Shown piece by piece: positions 23,955-31,386 of a DNA stretch of 32,868 bases. A program made the position numbers and the translations under genes. The notes under the pieces are model-generated. The model was not told the origin of the DNA, ran no database searches, and worked only from the letters and a program-made list of their open reading frames with translations. Origin of the DNA: Streptococcus mitis (lineage in GTDB: Bacteria > Bacillota > Bacilli > Lactobacillales > Streptococcaceae); assembly GCF_002096845.1 (NCBI RefSeq), contig NZ_NCVK01000015.1, positions 1-32,868 of the forward strand, given 5' to 3'. Within the stretch, counting starts at the first letter, position 1; every line of letters begins with the position of its first letter.

Positions 23955-25689
23955 CTTCTTCTCCTTTCATTTCCAGCTGCTGAGATTGGTAGGTTTGGGC
24001 ATACCAGCCATCTAAAGCTAGCAGGTCATCGTGCCTGCCCCGTTCGATGATTTGACCATTTTGCAGGACTAAGATCAGATCTGCATGGACAACTGCACTG
24101 AGGCGATGAGCCGTAATAATGGTTGTCTTGTCCTTTCGCGTCTCCTTGAGGTTATCGATGATGGCATACTCTGTCTTGGCATCCACAGCCGACAAGGAAT
24201 CATCTAAAATCAAGATATCTGGGTCTAAAATCATAGCTCGACTCATGGCTAGACGCTGCTTTTGACCGCCAGAAAGACTGACTCCTTTTTCACCAATCAG
24301 CGTATCAAATCCCTGAGGCATGGCTACAATGTCTTGGTAAACTTGGGCTAGCTTAGTCGCTTCCTCGACCGCTGAAAGAGGCAAATTAGGATTTCCAAAA
24401 CGAATATTGTCTAAAATCGAAGTAGCAAAGAGAAACTGGTCCTGAGGAACATAGCCCATAAGACTGCGAAGGTCTGTCAGACGATAATCACGAATATTAT
24501 GACCGTTTAGGTAAATAGCACCCTTATCCACATCGTATTCACGCAAGAGAAGCTTGATCAAGGACGTTTTTCCAGAGCCTGTCTGACCAACCAAGCCCAG
24601 GGTTTGCCCTTTTTCTAAACTAAAGTGAATATCCGTCAGTATTTCCTCATTTTCAAATGCAAAACTATCAATAGCATACTGCAAGCGCCCATTTTCAATG
24701 CCATCTAAAGGAAACTCAGGATCTTGTACAGACGATTCCTGAGACAAAAGTTCCTCAATCCGCTGGTAAGAAACCTTCCCTCGCTGAGTAATATTAAAGA
24801 GGAAGCCGATGGCCATAAGAGGCCAAACCAGCATATCCAAGTAGCTAATAAAGGTGACCAGATTACCAACCGTAATCTGCCCCTCCTGAACCATCAAGGA
24901 GCCGACCAAGAGCGTTAAAACATAGGAGGAACCAACAAATAAGAGAACCATGGGGTCAAAGAGACTATCGTATTTCATGGTTTGGAGGTTCTTTTGGAAG
25001 GTCAATTCATTGACTGCCTGAAAGGACTTCAACTCGTCCGCCTGGTAACCGAAAGACTTGGTCACTTTAATACCTGATACAGACTCCTGTACCTTGTTAT
25101 TGAGTTCGGAAAAGGCAGCCTGCGATTCGCCAAAGGCCTTGTGGGTCTTTCTACCTAAACGACTGGTCGCATAAGCCATGAAAGGCAGGGGCAAAATGGC
25201 AACCAGAGTCATCTGCCAGGAAATGCTAAAGAGCATGGTCAGCAAGGTCACTAAAGCTGTGATAGAGGCATCCACCGCAGACATAACCCCGCCACCTGCC
25301 AAACGAGTCAAGGCATTGATATCGTTGGTTGCGTGCGCCATCAGGTCCCCCGTTCGATAGGTCTGATAAAAGGCTGGAGACATTTTTGTAAAATGCTCAA
25401 ACAAGCGAGAGCGCATAATCTGCCCCAGTCGGTAGGAAGTCCCAAGGATATACATACGCCAAACATAGCGCAGATAGTACATCCCAAAGGCCGCTAGCAG
25501 CAAATAAAATAGGTCAAGAAGTAAATCCTGCTGGGTTAATTGTCCCGATGTGATGGCATCAATGACCCGCCCCATAACCATGGGGGGAATGAGATTGAGG
25601 ACGGAAACCAAGACCAAGGCCACAATCCCGACTAGATAACGGCGTTTTTCTAACTTGAAAAACCACCAAAGTTTTTGAATAATGGACAT
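23944..25689 (-). CDS. ABC exporter half-transporter, degenerate Walker B subunit
   Basis: A 581-aa partner of the next gene. I start at the ATG at 25689 (MSIIQKLWWFFKLEKRRYL), which has AAAGGGA 4 nt upstream; a longer frame adds 13 residues without a ribosome site. Six membrane helices, then Walker A GQTGSGKTS, Q-loop GYVPQD, perfect signature LSGGQ, Walker B ILILDDSLSAVD, where Asp replaces the catalytic Glu, and H-loop TAHRLS. Paired with the FSTGQ signature of the partner this gives one degenerate and one canonical ATP site. A BOX element occupies the upstream region between this gene and yetF. Confidence 0.93.
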   Translation of the reverse strand: MSIIQKLWWFFKLEKRRYLVGIVALVLVSVLNLIPPMVMGRVIDAITSGQLTQQDLLLDLFYLLLAAFGMYYLRYVWRMYILGTSYRLGQIMRSRLFEHFTKMSPAFYQTYRTGDLMAHATNDINALTRLAGGGVMSAVDASITALVTLLTMLFSISWQMTLVAILPLPFMAYATSRLGRKTHKAFGESQAAFSELNNKVQESVSGIKVTKSFGYQADELKSFQAVNELTFQKNLQTMKYDSLFDPMVLLFVGSSYVLTLLVGSLMVQEGQITVGNLVTFISYLDMLVWPLMAIGFLFNITQRGKVSYQRIEELLSQESSVQDPEFPLDGIENGRLQYAIDSFAFENEEILTDIHFSLEKGQTLGLVGQTGSGKTSLIKLLLREYDVDKGAIYLNGHNIRDYRLTDLRSLMGYVPQDQFLFATSILDNIRFGNPNLPLSAVEEATKLAQVYQDIVAMPQGFDTLIGEKGVSLSGGQKQRLAMSRAMILDPDILILDDSLSAVDAKTEYAIIDNLKETRKDKTTIITAHRLSAVVHADLILVLQNGQIIERGRHDDLLALDGWYAQTYQSQQLEMKGEEDAE

Positions 25690-25726
25690 AAAATCCCTTT
25701 CTGATTGCAAATGGAAACCTGAGGCC

Positions 25727-25877
25727 AATACTCAATGAAAATCAAAGAGCAAACTAGGAAACTAGCCGCAGGCTGCTCAAAGCACTGCTTTGAGGTTGTA
25801 GATAGAACTGACGAAGTCAGTGACCTACATACGGCAAGGCGACGTTGACGCGGTTTGAATTTGATTTTCGAAGAGTA
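25727..25877 (-). repeat. BOX element (boxA-boxB-boxC)
   Basis: About 151 bp matching the pneumococcal/Mitis-group BOX repeat as I remember it. On the minus strand it opens with TACTCTTCGAAAATCAAATT (boxA), continues through a short boxB with ACTGACTTCGTCAGT and CTCAAAGCAGTGCTTTGAG palindromes, and closes with GATTTTCATTGAGTATT (boxC). The length fits one copy of each box. It lies between the yetF stop and the start of the ABC operon, so it would be transcribed in the ABC leader or the yetF trailer. Confidence 0.92.
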
Positions 25878-25895
25878 CAAGACCCCAGGTTTTTC

Positions 25896-26531
25896 TTATT
25901 CATAGGTTACGACTGTGACAGCACCCTTGTCATACTCAGCGATAAAGATGTTGGCTACATTGTCATGCCCTTGCTTGCTGAGATTATCAAGCAACCACTC
26001 TTCACTACGACCAATCGATTCCAAGACATCGACTTGTATCACACCATCAGTCACAACTGGATACTTAGGATTTTCATCTCCTATTTGTACCACGATGAGT
26101 TGGCCATTTTGCTCCTGCACAGCGCGTTTGACCTGCTTCATCTGGAAAATCCCTTGACTACGAAGCTTGAGGGCTACATCCGCTGCAGACAAACCAACTG
26201 AACGACAGGCTTCTGGATCAATCTGCCCATTTTTGATGAGGAGAGTCGGTTTTCCATCAATCAAGTGTTTGACAAAACGAACATTGTTATTAAGCCATTT
26301 GAGGGTCAAAACCAAAATCGTCCACATCATCAAAATCACTGCGTACTGGAGAATGCTAATAGAACTATTGTAAATCACCCCACCGAGAATACCACCGAGA
26401 ACATAGTTCTGAATTTGGTCTGTCGCAGAGTTAGGCGCCAGATTTCCCTTTCCTGTCACATTGATAACAAAAACAAGCGAGAAAAGACCCAAGGCCAGTT
26501 TGATTAAAATTTCCATATAGTTGAGTGTCAT
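25896..26531 (-). CDS. yetF: YetF/DUF421-family membrane protein
   Basis: 211 aa. Three hydrophobic segments in the first 85 residues (LIKLALGLFSLVFVINVTGKG, YVLGGILGGVIYN, YAVILMMWTILVLTLKWL), then a soluble domain with the family features IDGKPTLLIKNGQID and LKLRSQGIFQMKQVKRAVQEQNGQLIVV. The family occurs widely in Firmicutes; its biochemical role is unclear, though it has been linked to spore coat or envelope functions in Bacillus. It follows the DUF3290 gene with an ATGA overlap, so the two are translated together, and a BOX repeat follows. Confidence 0.88.
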   Translation of the reverse strand: MTLNYMEILIKLALGLFSLVFVINVTGKGNLAPNSATDQIQNYVLGGILGGVIYNSSISILQYAVILMMWTILVLTLKWLNNNVRFVKHLIDGKPTLLIKNGQIDPEACRSVGLSAADVALKLRSQGIFQMKQVKRAVQEQNGQLIVVQIGDENPKYPVVTDGVIQVDVLESIGRSEEWLLDNLSKQGHDNVANIFIAEYDKGAVTVVTYE

Positions 26532-26983
26532 TTGTTTACCTCCACCAATTCAATAGCGTCTGTTTGATTGAATTCTAATTTTTCTAAAAGATACTTGTCT
26601 GGTTGGCTCCCGTTCAAAGCGCGATAGAAATTTGAACCTACCTTGATTAGCGCTCCATCAGTGGCTGCAGAAGTATTGACATAAACTTCTGATTTATCTA
26701 CTCCCAAGTCTTTGGAAACAACCTCTATAAAATGAAGGGAGGTTTGAAATTGGTTATTAGAGGCTTGATTGGTCTGGTATTTTGAAATTGTCACCAAAAG
26801 CATGGCTACCAAGGTCAAGGCCAAAATCATGACCAATTCCCGAAACTTAGTCCCCTTTTTATCACGATAAGCCTTAAAAGCAAAAAATCCTGTGATAGCT
26901 AGGAGCACAATCCCAAAGCCAATCATGATTCCATTTTGTTGACTGATTTGGCTGAGTACATAGTCATATGAGTAAAATTTCAT
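26528..26983 (-). CDS. DUF3290-family membrane protein
   Basis: 151 aa with two membrane helices (GIMIGFGIVLLAITGFFAFKAY and LVMILALTLVAMLLVTISKY) and a C-terminal extracytoplasmic or cytoplasmic domain of about 85 residues (VDKSEVYVNTSAATDGALIKVG). It matches what I recall of DUF3290, which is usually found directly before a YetF/DUF421 gene, as here. The function is unknown. The promoter is TTGAAA-N17-TATAAT (27017-27045), whose -35 lies in the 27-bp repeat that bounds the neighbouring module. Confidence 0.85.
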   Translation of the reverse strand: MKFYSYDYVLSQISQQNGIMIGFGIVLLAITGFFAFKAYRDKKGTKFRELVMILALTLVAMLLVTISKYQTNQASNNQFQTSLHFIEVVSKDLGVDKSEVYVNTSAATDGALIKVGSNFYRALNGSQPDKYLLEKLEFNQTDAIELVEVNK

Positions 26984-27016
26984 TTATTTTCACTCCCTTT
27001 CATAAAATCATTCTTA

Positions 27017-27045
27017 ATTATAAACGAAAGAGGGTGATTTTTCAA
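27017..27045 (-). promoter_or_regulatory. Promoter of DUF3290-yetF
   Basis: TTGAAA (27040-27045), 17-bp spacer, TATAAT (27017-27022). The -35 is inside the left copy of the 27-bp direct repeat. Confidence 0.8.
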
Positions 27046-27065
27046 ACCATACGTTGGGGAAATAG
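27039..27065. repeat. Left copy of a 27-bp direct repeat
   Basis: Identical over 27 bp to 29043-29069, beginning TTTTCAAACC and ending GGGGAAATAG. In minus orientation it supplies the -35 of DUF3290-yetF. Confidence 0.95.
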
Positions 27066-27109
27066 ACATATCAGACCAACTTCTCAAACTAATGACTCCA
27101 GTAGCTATT

Positions 27110-27751
27110 TCAAGATTCTGATTTTGATAATTGATAAGAATAGACACTAGGAATTATCACTACAAAGAAAAGTGTCAAGAAGAATACCCAGTAAACATAC
27201 AGTTGCACAAAGGAATTTAGAAACAATAACAATCCTCCTAATACCCAAATTTTTCCAGCTAGGCGATGCGTTTTTCTCCAGTTTTCATCATTCTCCAAGG
27301 TCCACGGTAGTCGAATACCGATTATATAATTTCGGTGTGTTTTTGGTAGATAATTTCCAATTACGATCATCACGACTCCCATAAAAATCTGAGCTAGTAG
27401 CCCACTCATCATGGAATAACCCAAAGATTCTCCGAAGATAGAAATCATTAATAGACAAGATACAAAAGGAATAATCCAGTAAATCAAAACTTGTATTTTT
27501 GAACTGATATTGCTAGATTTAGGATCCTTAATCATTAAAAATAGAAGCACCCAATGCATCAAAAGCATGAGAGCCGGCAATCCAAAGATAGCAAACACTT
27601 TATGATTGTAGCCATCTGCTTGACCCAGTAGATTAAAATGAGTGGGTATCTCCTCTGGTAATTGATTCCAGAAAACACAACCTACAAGGGAAGGTAGTAG
27701 GATGAGAATGCTCGTAAATAATACCAATTTCTTATTGATTTTTATCTTCAT
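27110..27751 (-). CDS. SdpI-like immunity/signalling membrane protein
   Basis: 213 aa from the ATG at 27751, 9 nt after AAGGAG; a TTG one codon earlier is possible. The N-terminus is the DUF1648 type (PSLVGCVFWNQLPEEIPTHFNLLGQADGY, where the P-THFN-G pattern is characteristic), followed by SdpI-like segments (GIRLPWTLENDENWRKTHRLAGKIWVLGG). About six membrane helices. In Bacillus, SdpI protects against the SdpC toxin and, with SdpR, senses it. No sdpABC homologue is visible here. Its start lies inside the end of the SdpR-like gene (20-nt overlap), as in coupled sdpRI operons. Confidence 0.87.
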   Translation of the reverse strand: MKIKINKKLVLFTSILILLPSLVGCVFWNQLPEEIPTHFNLLGQADGYNHKVFAIFGLPALMLLMHWVLLFLMIKDPKSSNISSKIQVLIYWIIPFVSCLLMISIFGESLGYSMMSGLLAQIFMGVVMIVIGNYLPKTHRNYIIGIRLPWTLENDENWRKTHRLAGKIWVLGGLLLFLNSFVQLYVYWVFFLTLFFVVIIPSVYSYQLSKSES

Positions 27752-28019
27752 CAAAATGATCTCCTTTCAGATCTGCTAGCCAAACCATTATATCCTCTAA
27801 AACCGATGTATTTAACTCATAATAAATAAAGTTTTTTTCTTTCATTTCATGAATCAAATCCGCTGCTTTCAAAATCGTGAGATGGTGTGAAATAGTTGCA
27901 CTAGTCAACTCAAATTGACTGGCAATTTCTCCTGCAGATAATCTACCTGCTTTGAGTAAATTTAAAATCTCTCTCCTAACTGGATGAGATAAGGCTTTAA
28001 AACTATTTGCAAAACTCAT
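27732..28019 (-). CDS. SdpR-like ArsR-family autorepressor
   Basis: 95 aa winged-helix repressor: FKALSHPVRREILNLLKAGR at the N-terminus, recognition helix SATISHHLTILKAADLI, and a wing KEKNFIYYELN. There is no metal-binding cysteine motif, which fits the SdpR type (freed from DNA when SdpI recruits it to the membrane) rather than a metal sensor. Overlaps the CPBP gene by 17 nt and the SdpI-like gene by 20 nt. Its probable operators are the two TATTTAGA-N6-TCTAAATA repeats at 28921-28998. Confidence 0.9.
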   Translation of the reverse strand: MSFANSFKALSHPVRREILNLLKAGRLSAGEIASQFELTSATISHHLTILKAADLIHEMKEKNFIYYELNTSVLEDIMVWLADLKGDHFDEDKNQ

Positions 28020-28902
28020 AATGACTCCTTTCCCTTTGTAATATTAGTAGGGCTAGGACTAAGCAAGGTAGAACTGATAGCATCCCTGTCGGTGATGGGC
28101 CTAAAATCAAGAGGCTTGAAACTTTTTCTCCTGGTAATTGAAAGAGTAACCCAATACCTGCAGTTGCATTGATTGCCCCATGAAATAGGGCTGAAGCCCA
28201 GATAGAGCCTGTCTTTTCCAACAACCAGCTTAACAATATTCCTAGGCTAAAACAAAATAGAAACATAGCAACAACTCCCAAAACGGGATAAGCAAAATAA
28301 GTAAGACCATAATTATATCCTTGCAAATTGATTGGTAAATGCCAAAGACTCCAAATGAGACCAAGCAAGACATGAGTCTGAACTATTGAAAAGCGTCCTC
28401 TTAGAGCTGGGTAAAGATAGCCACGCCAACCAATTTCCTCTCCCAATGCAAAGAAACTATTAAGAAAAGGAGCGTAGGTCAAACTAGCTAGGATTTGAAT
28501 CAAGGCCAAGAAAGATAAGGGAATGGCTGATTGAGAGACACCTTTTTCTTGTAAGATGGCTTGAATAGATTCAAAACCAAGACTGAAATTGCTAGGGAAT
28601 ACAAGAAAATAAAGTCCCGCTCCTAAAAAACTGATGACAGCTGGTAACCAGATAGCTAGTAAGTAAAAGCGCCAGTTGCTCTTGAGATTCACAACTAATT
28701 TAGATTTGATTCCACTAGGTTGATTCGTAATTTTCCCTAAAATAAAGATTGCAAGCGCAGGCATCCACATGGCTACAATACTAGCAAGCTGACTCCATGG
28801 AGAATTTAGACCAACACCACTTAGCCATAGTGTCAACCATATTATCCAAGCAAGGGCATAAGCCAAGACCACAAAAAGAAGGATTGTTCTCTTATTTGAC
28901 AT
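28003..28902 (-). CDS. CPBP-family intramembrane protease
   Basis: 299 aa, about eight membrane helices. The three CPBP (Abi/CAAX-protease-like) motifs are present: EEIGWRGYLYP (EExxxR), LIWSLWHLPI (second motif with His) and ALFHGAINA (HxxxN). In lactic acid bacteria such proteins are often encoded beside bacteriocin genes and can act as immunity factors, or they process membrane peptides. It is the first gene of an operon with SdpR- and SdpI-like genes, and together they look like a defence or sensing unit against a membrane-active peptide (inference). The ribosome site is weak (GAAG). Confidence 0.88.
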   Translation of the reverse strand: MSNKRTILLFVVLAYALAWIIWLTLWLSGVGLNSPWSQLASIVAMWMPALAIFILGKITNQPSGIKSKLVVNLKSNWRFYLLAIWLPAVISFLGAGLYFLVFPSNFSLGFESIQAILQEKGVSQSAIPLSFLALIQILASLTYAPFLNSFFALGEEIGWRGYLYPALRGRFSIVQTHVLLGLIWSLWHLPINLQGYNYGLTYFAYPVLGVVAMFLFCFSLGILLSWLLEKTGSIWASALFHGAINATAGIGLLFQLPGEKVSSLLILGPSPTGMLSVLPCLVLALLILQRERSHYEFCK

Positions 28903-28920
28903 ATATGTAACTTCACTTTC

Positions 28921-28998
28921 TATTTAGATGTTTTTCTAAATAACATTATACACCTTTCTATTCTAAACACAAGAACTATTTAGATTTTTTTCTAAATA
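28921..28998 (-). promoter_or_regulatory. Promoter with paired SdpR-type operators
   Basis: TATTTAGA-N6-TCTAAATA occurs twice, at 28921-28942 and 28977-28998, 56 bp centre to centre. Between them on the minus strand is TATAAT (28945-28950) with a weak -35 TTGTGT (28967-28972). One operator covers the start site and the other abuts the -35, so a repressor bound at both would close the promoter. Confidence 0.75.
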
Positions 28999-29042
28999 GT
29001 TTAGGGAATTTTTATTTTCTCAGGATAAAGTCTAAAGAGTAA

Positions 29043-29069
29043 TTTTCAAACCATACGTTGGGGAAATAG
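29043..29069. repeat. Right copy of the 27-bp direct repeat
   Basis: Identical to 27039-27065. In plus orientation it supplies the TTGGGG -35 of the exoA promoter. Confidence 0.95.
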
Positions 29070-29087
29070 GCCTTTTTTTGGTATAAT
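29058..29087 (+). promoter_or_regulatory. exoA promoter
   Basis: TTGGGG (29058-29063), 18-bp spacer and TATAAT (29082-29087) with a TGG extension. The -35 is in the 27-bp repeat. Confidence 0.7.
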
Positions 29088-29120
29088 AAAATCTATAATC
29101 TGAATGAAAAAGGTAACTTT

Positions 29121-29948
29121 ATGAAACTTATCTCATGGAATATTGATTCCCTCAATGCTGCCCTAACTAGTGACTCAGCTCGTGCAAAATTGTCCCAAGA
29201 AGTCCTACAAACCTTGGTCGCTGAAAATGCTGATATCATCGCTATCCAAGAAACCAAGCTTTCTGCCAAAGGCCCTACAAAGAAACACTTGGAAATTTTA
29301 GAAGAACTCTTCCCAGGCTACGAAAACACGTGGCGCTCTTCCCAAGAGCCTGCCCGTAAAGGCTATGCTGGAACCATGTTCCTTTATAAGAAAGAACTTA
29401 CACCTACTGTCACTTTCCCAGAAATCGGTGCCCCTTCTACCATGGACTTGGAAGGTCGTATCATCACTCTAGAATTTGATAAATTTTTCGTGACCCAAGT
29501 TTACACTCCAAACGCTGGTGACGGCCTCAAACGCTTGGAAGAACGTCAAGTCTGGGATACCAAATATGCTGAATACTTGGCTGAACTAGACAAAGAAAAA
29601 CCAGTCCTTGCAACCGGTGACTACAATGTAGCCCACAATGAAATCGACCTGGCAAATCCTGCCAGCAACCGCCGTTCACCTGGATTTACCGACGAGGAAC
29701 GTGCTGGATTTACCAACCTTTTGGCAACTGGATTTACCGACACCTTCCGCCATATTCATGGCGATGTTCCCGAACGCTACACTTGGTGGGCACAGCGCAG
29801 CAAGACTTCTAAAATCAACAATACAGGCTGGAGAATCGACTACTGGCTGACAAGCAACCGCGTGGCTGACAATGTGACCAAGTCTGATATGATTGACTCA
29901 GGTGCGCGCCAAGACCACACACCCATTGTCATGGAGATTGAACTCTAA
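29121..29948 (+). CDS. exoA: Exodeoxyribonuclease/AP endonuclease (exonuclease III family)
   Basis: Repairs DNA by cutting at abasic sites and by 3'-exonuclease action; cytoplasmic, Mg-dependent. 275 aa, the usual length. Catalytic motifs: SWNIDSLNA (Asn), AIQETKLS (metal-binding Glu), TQVYTPNAGDG, ATGDYNVAHNEIDL (Asp and Asn), GWRIDYWLTS (Asp), and the final QDHTPIV (Asp-His pair). RBS AAAGG, 7 nt before the ATG. The VOC-family gene follows 11 bp later with AAGGAG, so the two are probably one transcript ending at 30386-30428. Confidence 0.96.
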   Translation: MKLISWNIDSLNAALTSDSARAKLSQEVLQTLVAENADIIAIQETKLSAKGPTKKHLEILEELFPGYENTWRSSQEPARKGYAGTMFLYKKELTPTVTFPEIGAPSTMDLEGRIITLEFDKFFVTQVYTPNAGDGLKRLEERQVWDTKYAEYLAELDKEKPVLATGDYNVAHNEIDLANPASNRRSPGFTDEERAGFTNLLATGFTDTFRHIHGDVPERYTWWAQRSKTSKINNTGWRIDYWLTSNRVADNVTKSDMIDSGARQDHTPIVMEIEL

Positions 29949-29959
29949 GGAGAAAACGA

Positions 29960-30346
29960 ATGGACTATCAAGCTGTCATTCCTGAATTTGTAGTATCTGA
30001 CATCGAAAAATCACGCCACTTCTACTGCGACTTGCTGGGATTTTCTGTCGAATACGAGCGTCCAGAGGAGAAATTTCTCTTCCTCTCGCTTGAAGACTGC
30101 CAACTTATGCTAGAAGAAGGCAGCGCAGAAGAATTAGCTCAGCTGACCTATCCTTTCGGGCGCGGTGTCAATATTTCCTTTGGCATTGCAGATGTTCCAA
30201 AACTCTATCAAAAAGTGGTGGAGGCTGACTATCCTATCCAACGTCCCCTGACAAAAAGAGAATTTCGAGTAGGAGATAGCTTTATATATCCCCATGAATT
30301 TGCGATTTTGGATCCAGATGGCTATTTTTTAAGATTTAGTGAGTAG
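29960..30346 (+). CDS. VOC-family (glyoxalase/bleomycin-resistance-like) protein
   Basis: 128 aa with the two beta-alpha-beta-beta-beta units of the vicinal oxygen chelate fold. The first is IPEFVVSDIEKSRHFYCDLLGFSVEYE followed by FLFLSLEDCQLMLEE; the second is VNISFGIADVPKLYQKVVEADYP followed by FAILDPDGYFLRFSE. The Glu and aspartate-rich strand positions could bind a metal, but the substrate is unknown. Related proteins sequester bleomycin-type drugs or act on small adducts; resistance should not be assumed. Co-transcribed with exoA. Confidence 0.87.
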   Translation: MDYQAVIPEFVVSDIEKSRHFYCDLLGFSVEYERPEEKFLFLSLEDCQLMLEEGSAEELAQLTYPFGRGVNISFGIADVPKLYQKVVEADYPIQRPLTKREFRVGDSFIYPHEFAILDPDGYFLRFSE

Positions 30347-30385
30347 AATAATAAAGATTGGGAAAAAGTCTTTAAAGTTAGAAAG

Positions 30386-30428
30386 AGGCATATTGTCAGG
30401 TGTTTAAAAACTTAATAATATGCCTTTT
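30386..30428 (+). terminator. Terminator of exoA-VOC
   Basis: AGGCATATT (30386-30394) and AATATGCCT (30417-30425) pair over 9 bp and are followed by TTTT; the loop is long (22 nt). Confidence 0.6.
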
Positions 30429-30526
30429 ATGATGGAAAAACCTTCTAAATGTTAGCCAATAAGTTAATTTTTGCCCATTTTTATTATATTTGTTCGTTTT
30501 TTAAAACCAAAACACTAACAAAATAT

Positions 30527-30555
30527 TTGATTTCTAAAGTTATTTAGTGTAAAAT
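30527..30555 (+). promoter_or_regulatory. Promoter of the xpt-pbuX riboswitch transcript
   Basis: TTGATT (30527-30532), 17-bp spacer, TAAAAT (30550-30555), about 40 bp before the aptamer. Confidence 0.65.
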
Positions 30556-30595
30556 AAAAACATTGGCTCAAGCCTATTTAAAATTGAATATCATT

Positions 30596-30736
30596 TTACT
30601 TGTTTATGTCGTGAATTGGCACGACGTTTCTACAAGGTGCCGGAACACCTAACAATAAGTAAGTCAGAAGTGAGGTATGGTCGTTTTTGCCATGCCTATT
30701 TTGGGGACTTACTTAGAGATTAAGTAGGTCCTTTTT
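30596..30736 (+). ncRNA. Purine (guanine-class) riboswitch with terminator, xpt-pbuX leader
   Basis: P1 TTACTT/AAGTAA (30596-30601 with 30657-30662); P2 TCGTG/CACGA capped by a loop with GG; J2/3 GTTTCTAC; P3 AGGTG/CACCT capped by a loop with CC, so the two loops can kiss; then AAC, whose C fits the guanine-specifying base. The 3' strand of P1 (AAGTAAGTC) can instead pair with GACTTACTT of the terminator. That terminator is GGACTTACTTA/TAAGTAGGTCC followed by T5 (30705-30736). Ligand binding would hold P1, free the terminator and switch expression off. An extra 8-bp hairpin (AGGTATGG/CCATGCCT) lies between the two. Confidence 0.92.
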
Positions 30737-30804
30737 CTATCAGTTTTACTGGATAGAAATCTGAAACAAGCAAATGGATTGGCTTTTAGACTTTAGGAGG
30801 TCTT

Positions 30805-31386
30805 ATGAAATTATTAGAAGATCGCATCCTCAAGGATGGGCATATCTTGGATGATAACATCCTCAAGGTGGATTCCTTTTTAACCCACCAAGTTGACTTT
30901 AGCCTGATGCAAGAAATTGGTAAGGTTTTTGCGGAAAAATTTGCTTCTGCTGGCATTACCAAAGTCGTAACCATTGAAGCGTCGGGTATTGCCCCAGCCG
31001 TTTTTACAGCTGAAGCCTTAAACGTTCCCATGATTTTCGCTAAAAAAGCTAAGAACATCACTATGAACGAAGGTATCTTAACCGCCGAAGTTTACTCCTT
31101 TACCAAGCAGGTAACAAGCACTGTTTCTATCGCTGGAAAATTCCTCTCACCAGAGGACAAGGTATTGATTATCGACGATTTCCTTGCTAATGGCCAAGCC
31201 GCCAAAGGCTTGATTCAAATCATCGAACAAGCTGGTGCCACAGTCGAAGCCATCGGTATCGTAATTGAAAAATCCTTCCAAGATGGCCGTGATTTGCTTG
31301 AAAAAGCAGGCTATCCTGTCCTATCACTCGCTCGTTTGGATCGTTTTGAAAATGGTCAGGTCGTATTTAAGGAGGCAGATCTCTAA
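30805..31386 (+). CDS. xpt: Xanthine phosphoribosyltransferase
   Basis: Salvages xanthine to XMP using PRPP. 193 aa. The PRPP-binding loop is [17 protein letters not shown] (residues about 119-135, with the two acidic residues and the small loop of type I PRTases), preceded by [11 protein letters not shown], which binds pyrophosphate. N-terminus [26 protein letters not shown] is typical of Xpt. AGGAGG lies 5 nt before the ATG. It is the first gene after the guanine-class riboswitch, and its stop overlaps the pbuX start (TAATG). Confidence 0.96.
   Translation: MKLLEDRILKDGHILDDNILKVDSFLTHQVDFSLMQEIGKVFAEKFASAGITKVVTIEASGIAPAVFTAEALNVPMIFAKKAKNITMNEGILTAEVYSFTKQVTSTVSIAGKFLSPEDKVLIIDDFLANGQAAKGLIQIIEQAGATVEAIGIVIEKSFQDGRDLLEKAGYPVLSLARLDRFENGQVVFKEADL

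Larger units (their letters stand above)
27066..29042. mobile_element. Inserted CPBP-SdpR-SdpI module between 27-bp direct repeats
   Basis: About 1.98 kb carrying three overlapping minus-strand genes and their own operator region, set between the divergent promoters of DUF3290-yetF and exoA. Removing it with one repeat copy would leave a single 27-bp sequence that provides the -35 box of both neighbours back to back. There is no transposase or inverted terminal repeat. Confidence 0.65.

Noticed and set aside
25727..25877. BOX region considered as a small gene or as a CRISPR-like repeat
   Set aside because: It matches a known BOX repeat and has no spacer-repeat periodicity. No CRISPR array is visible in the window.
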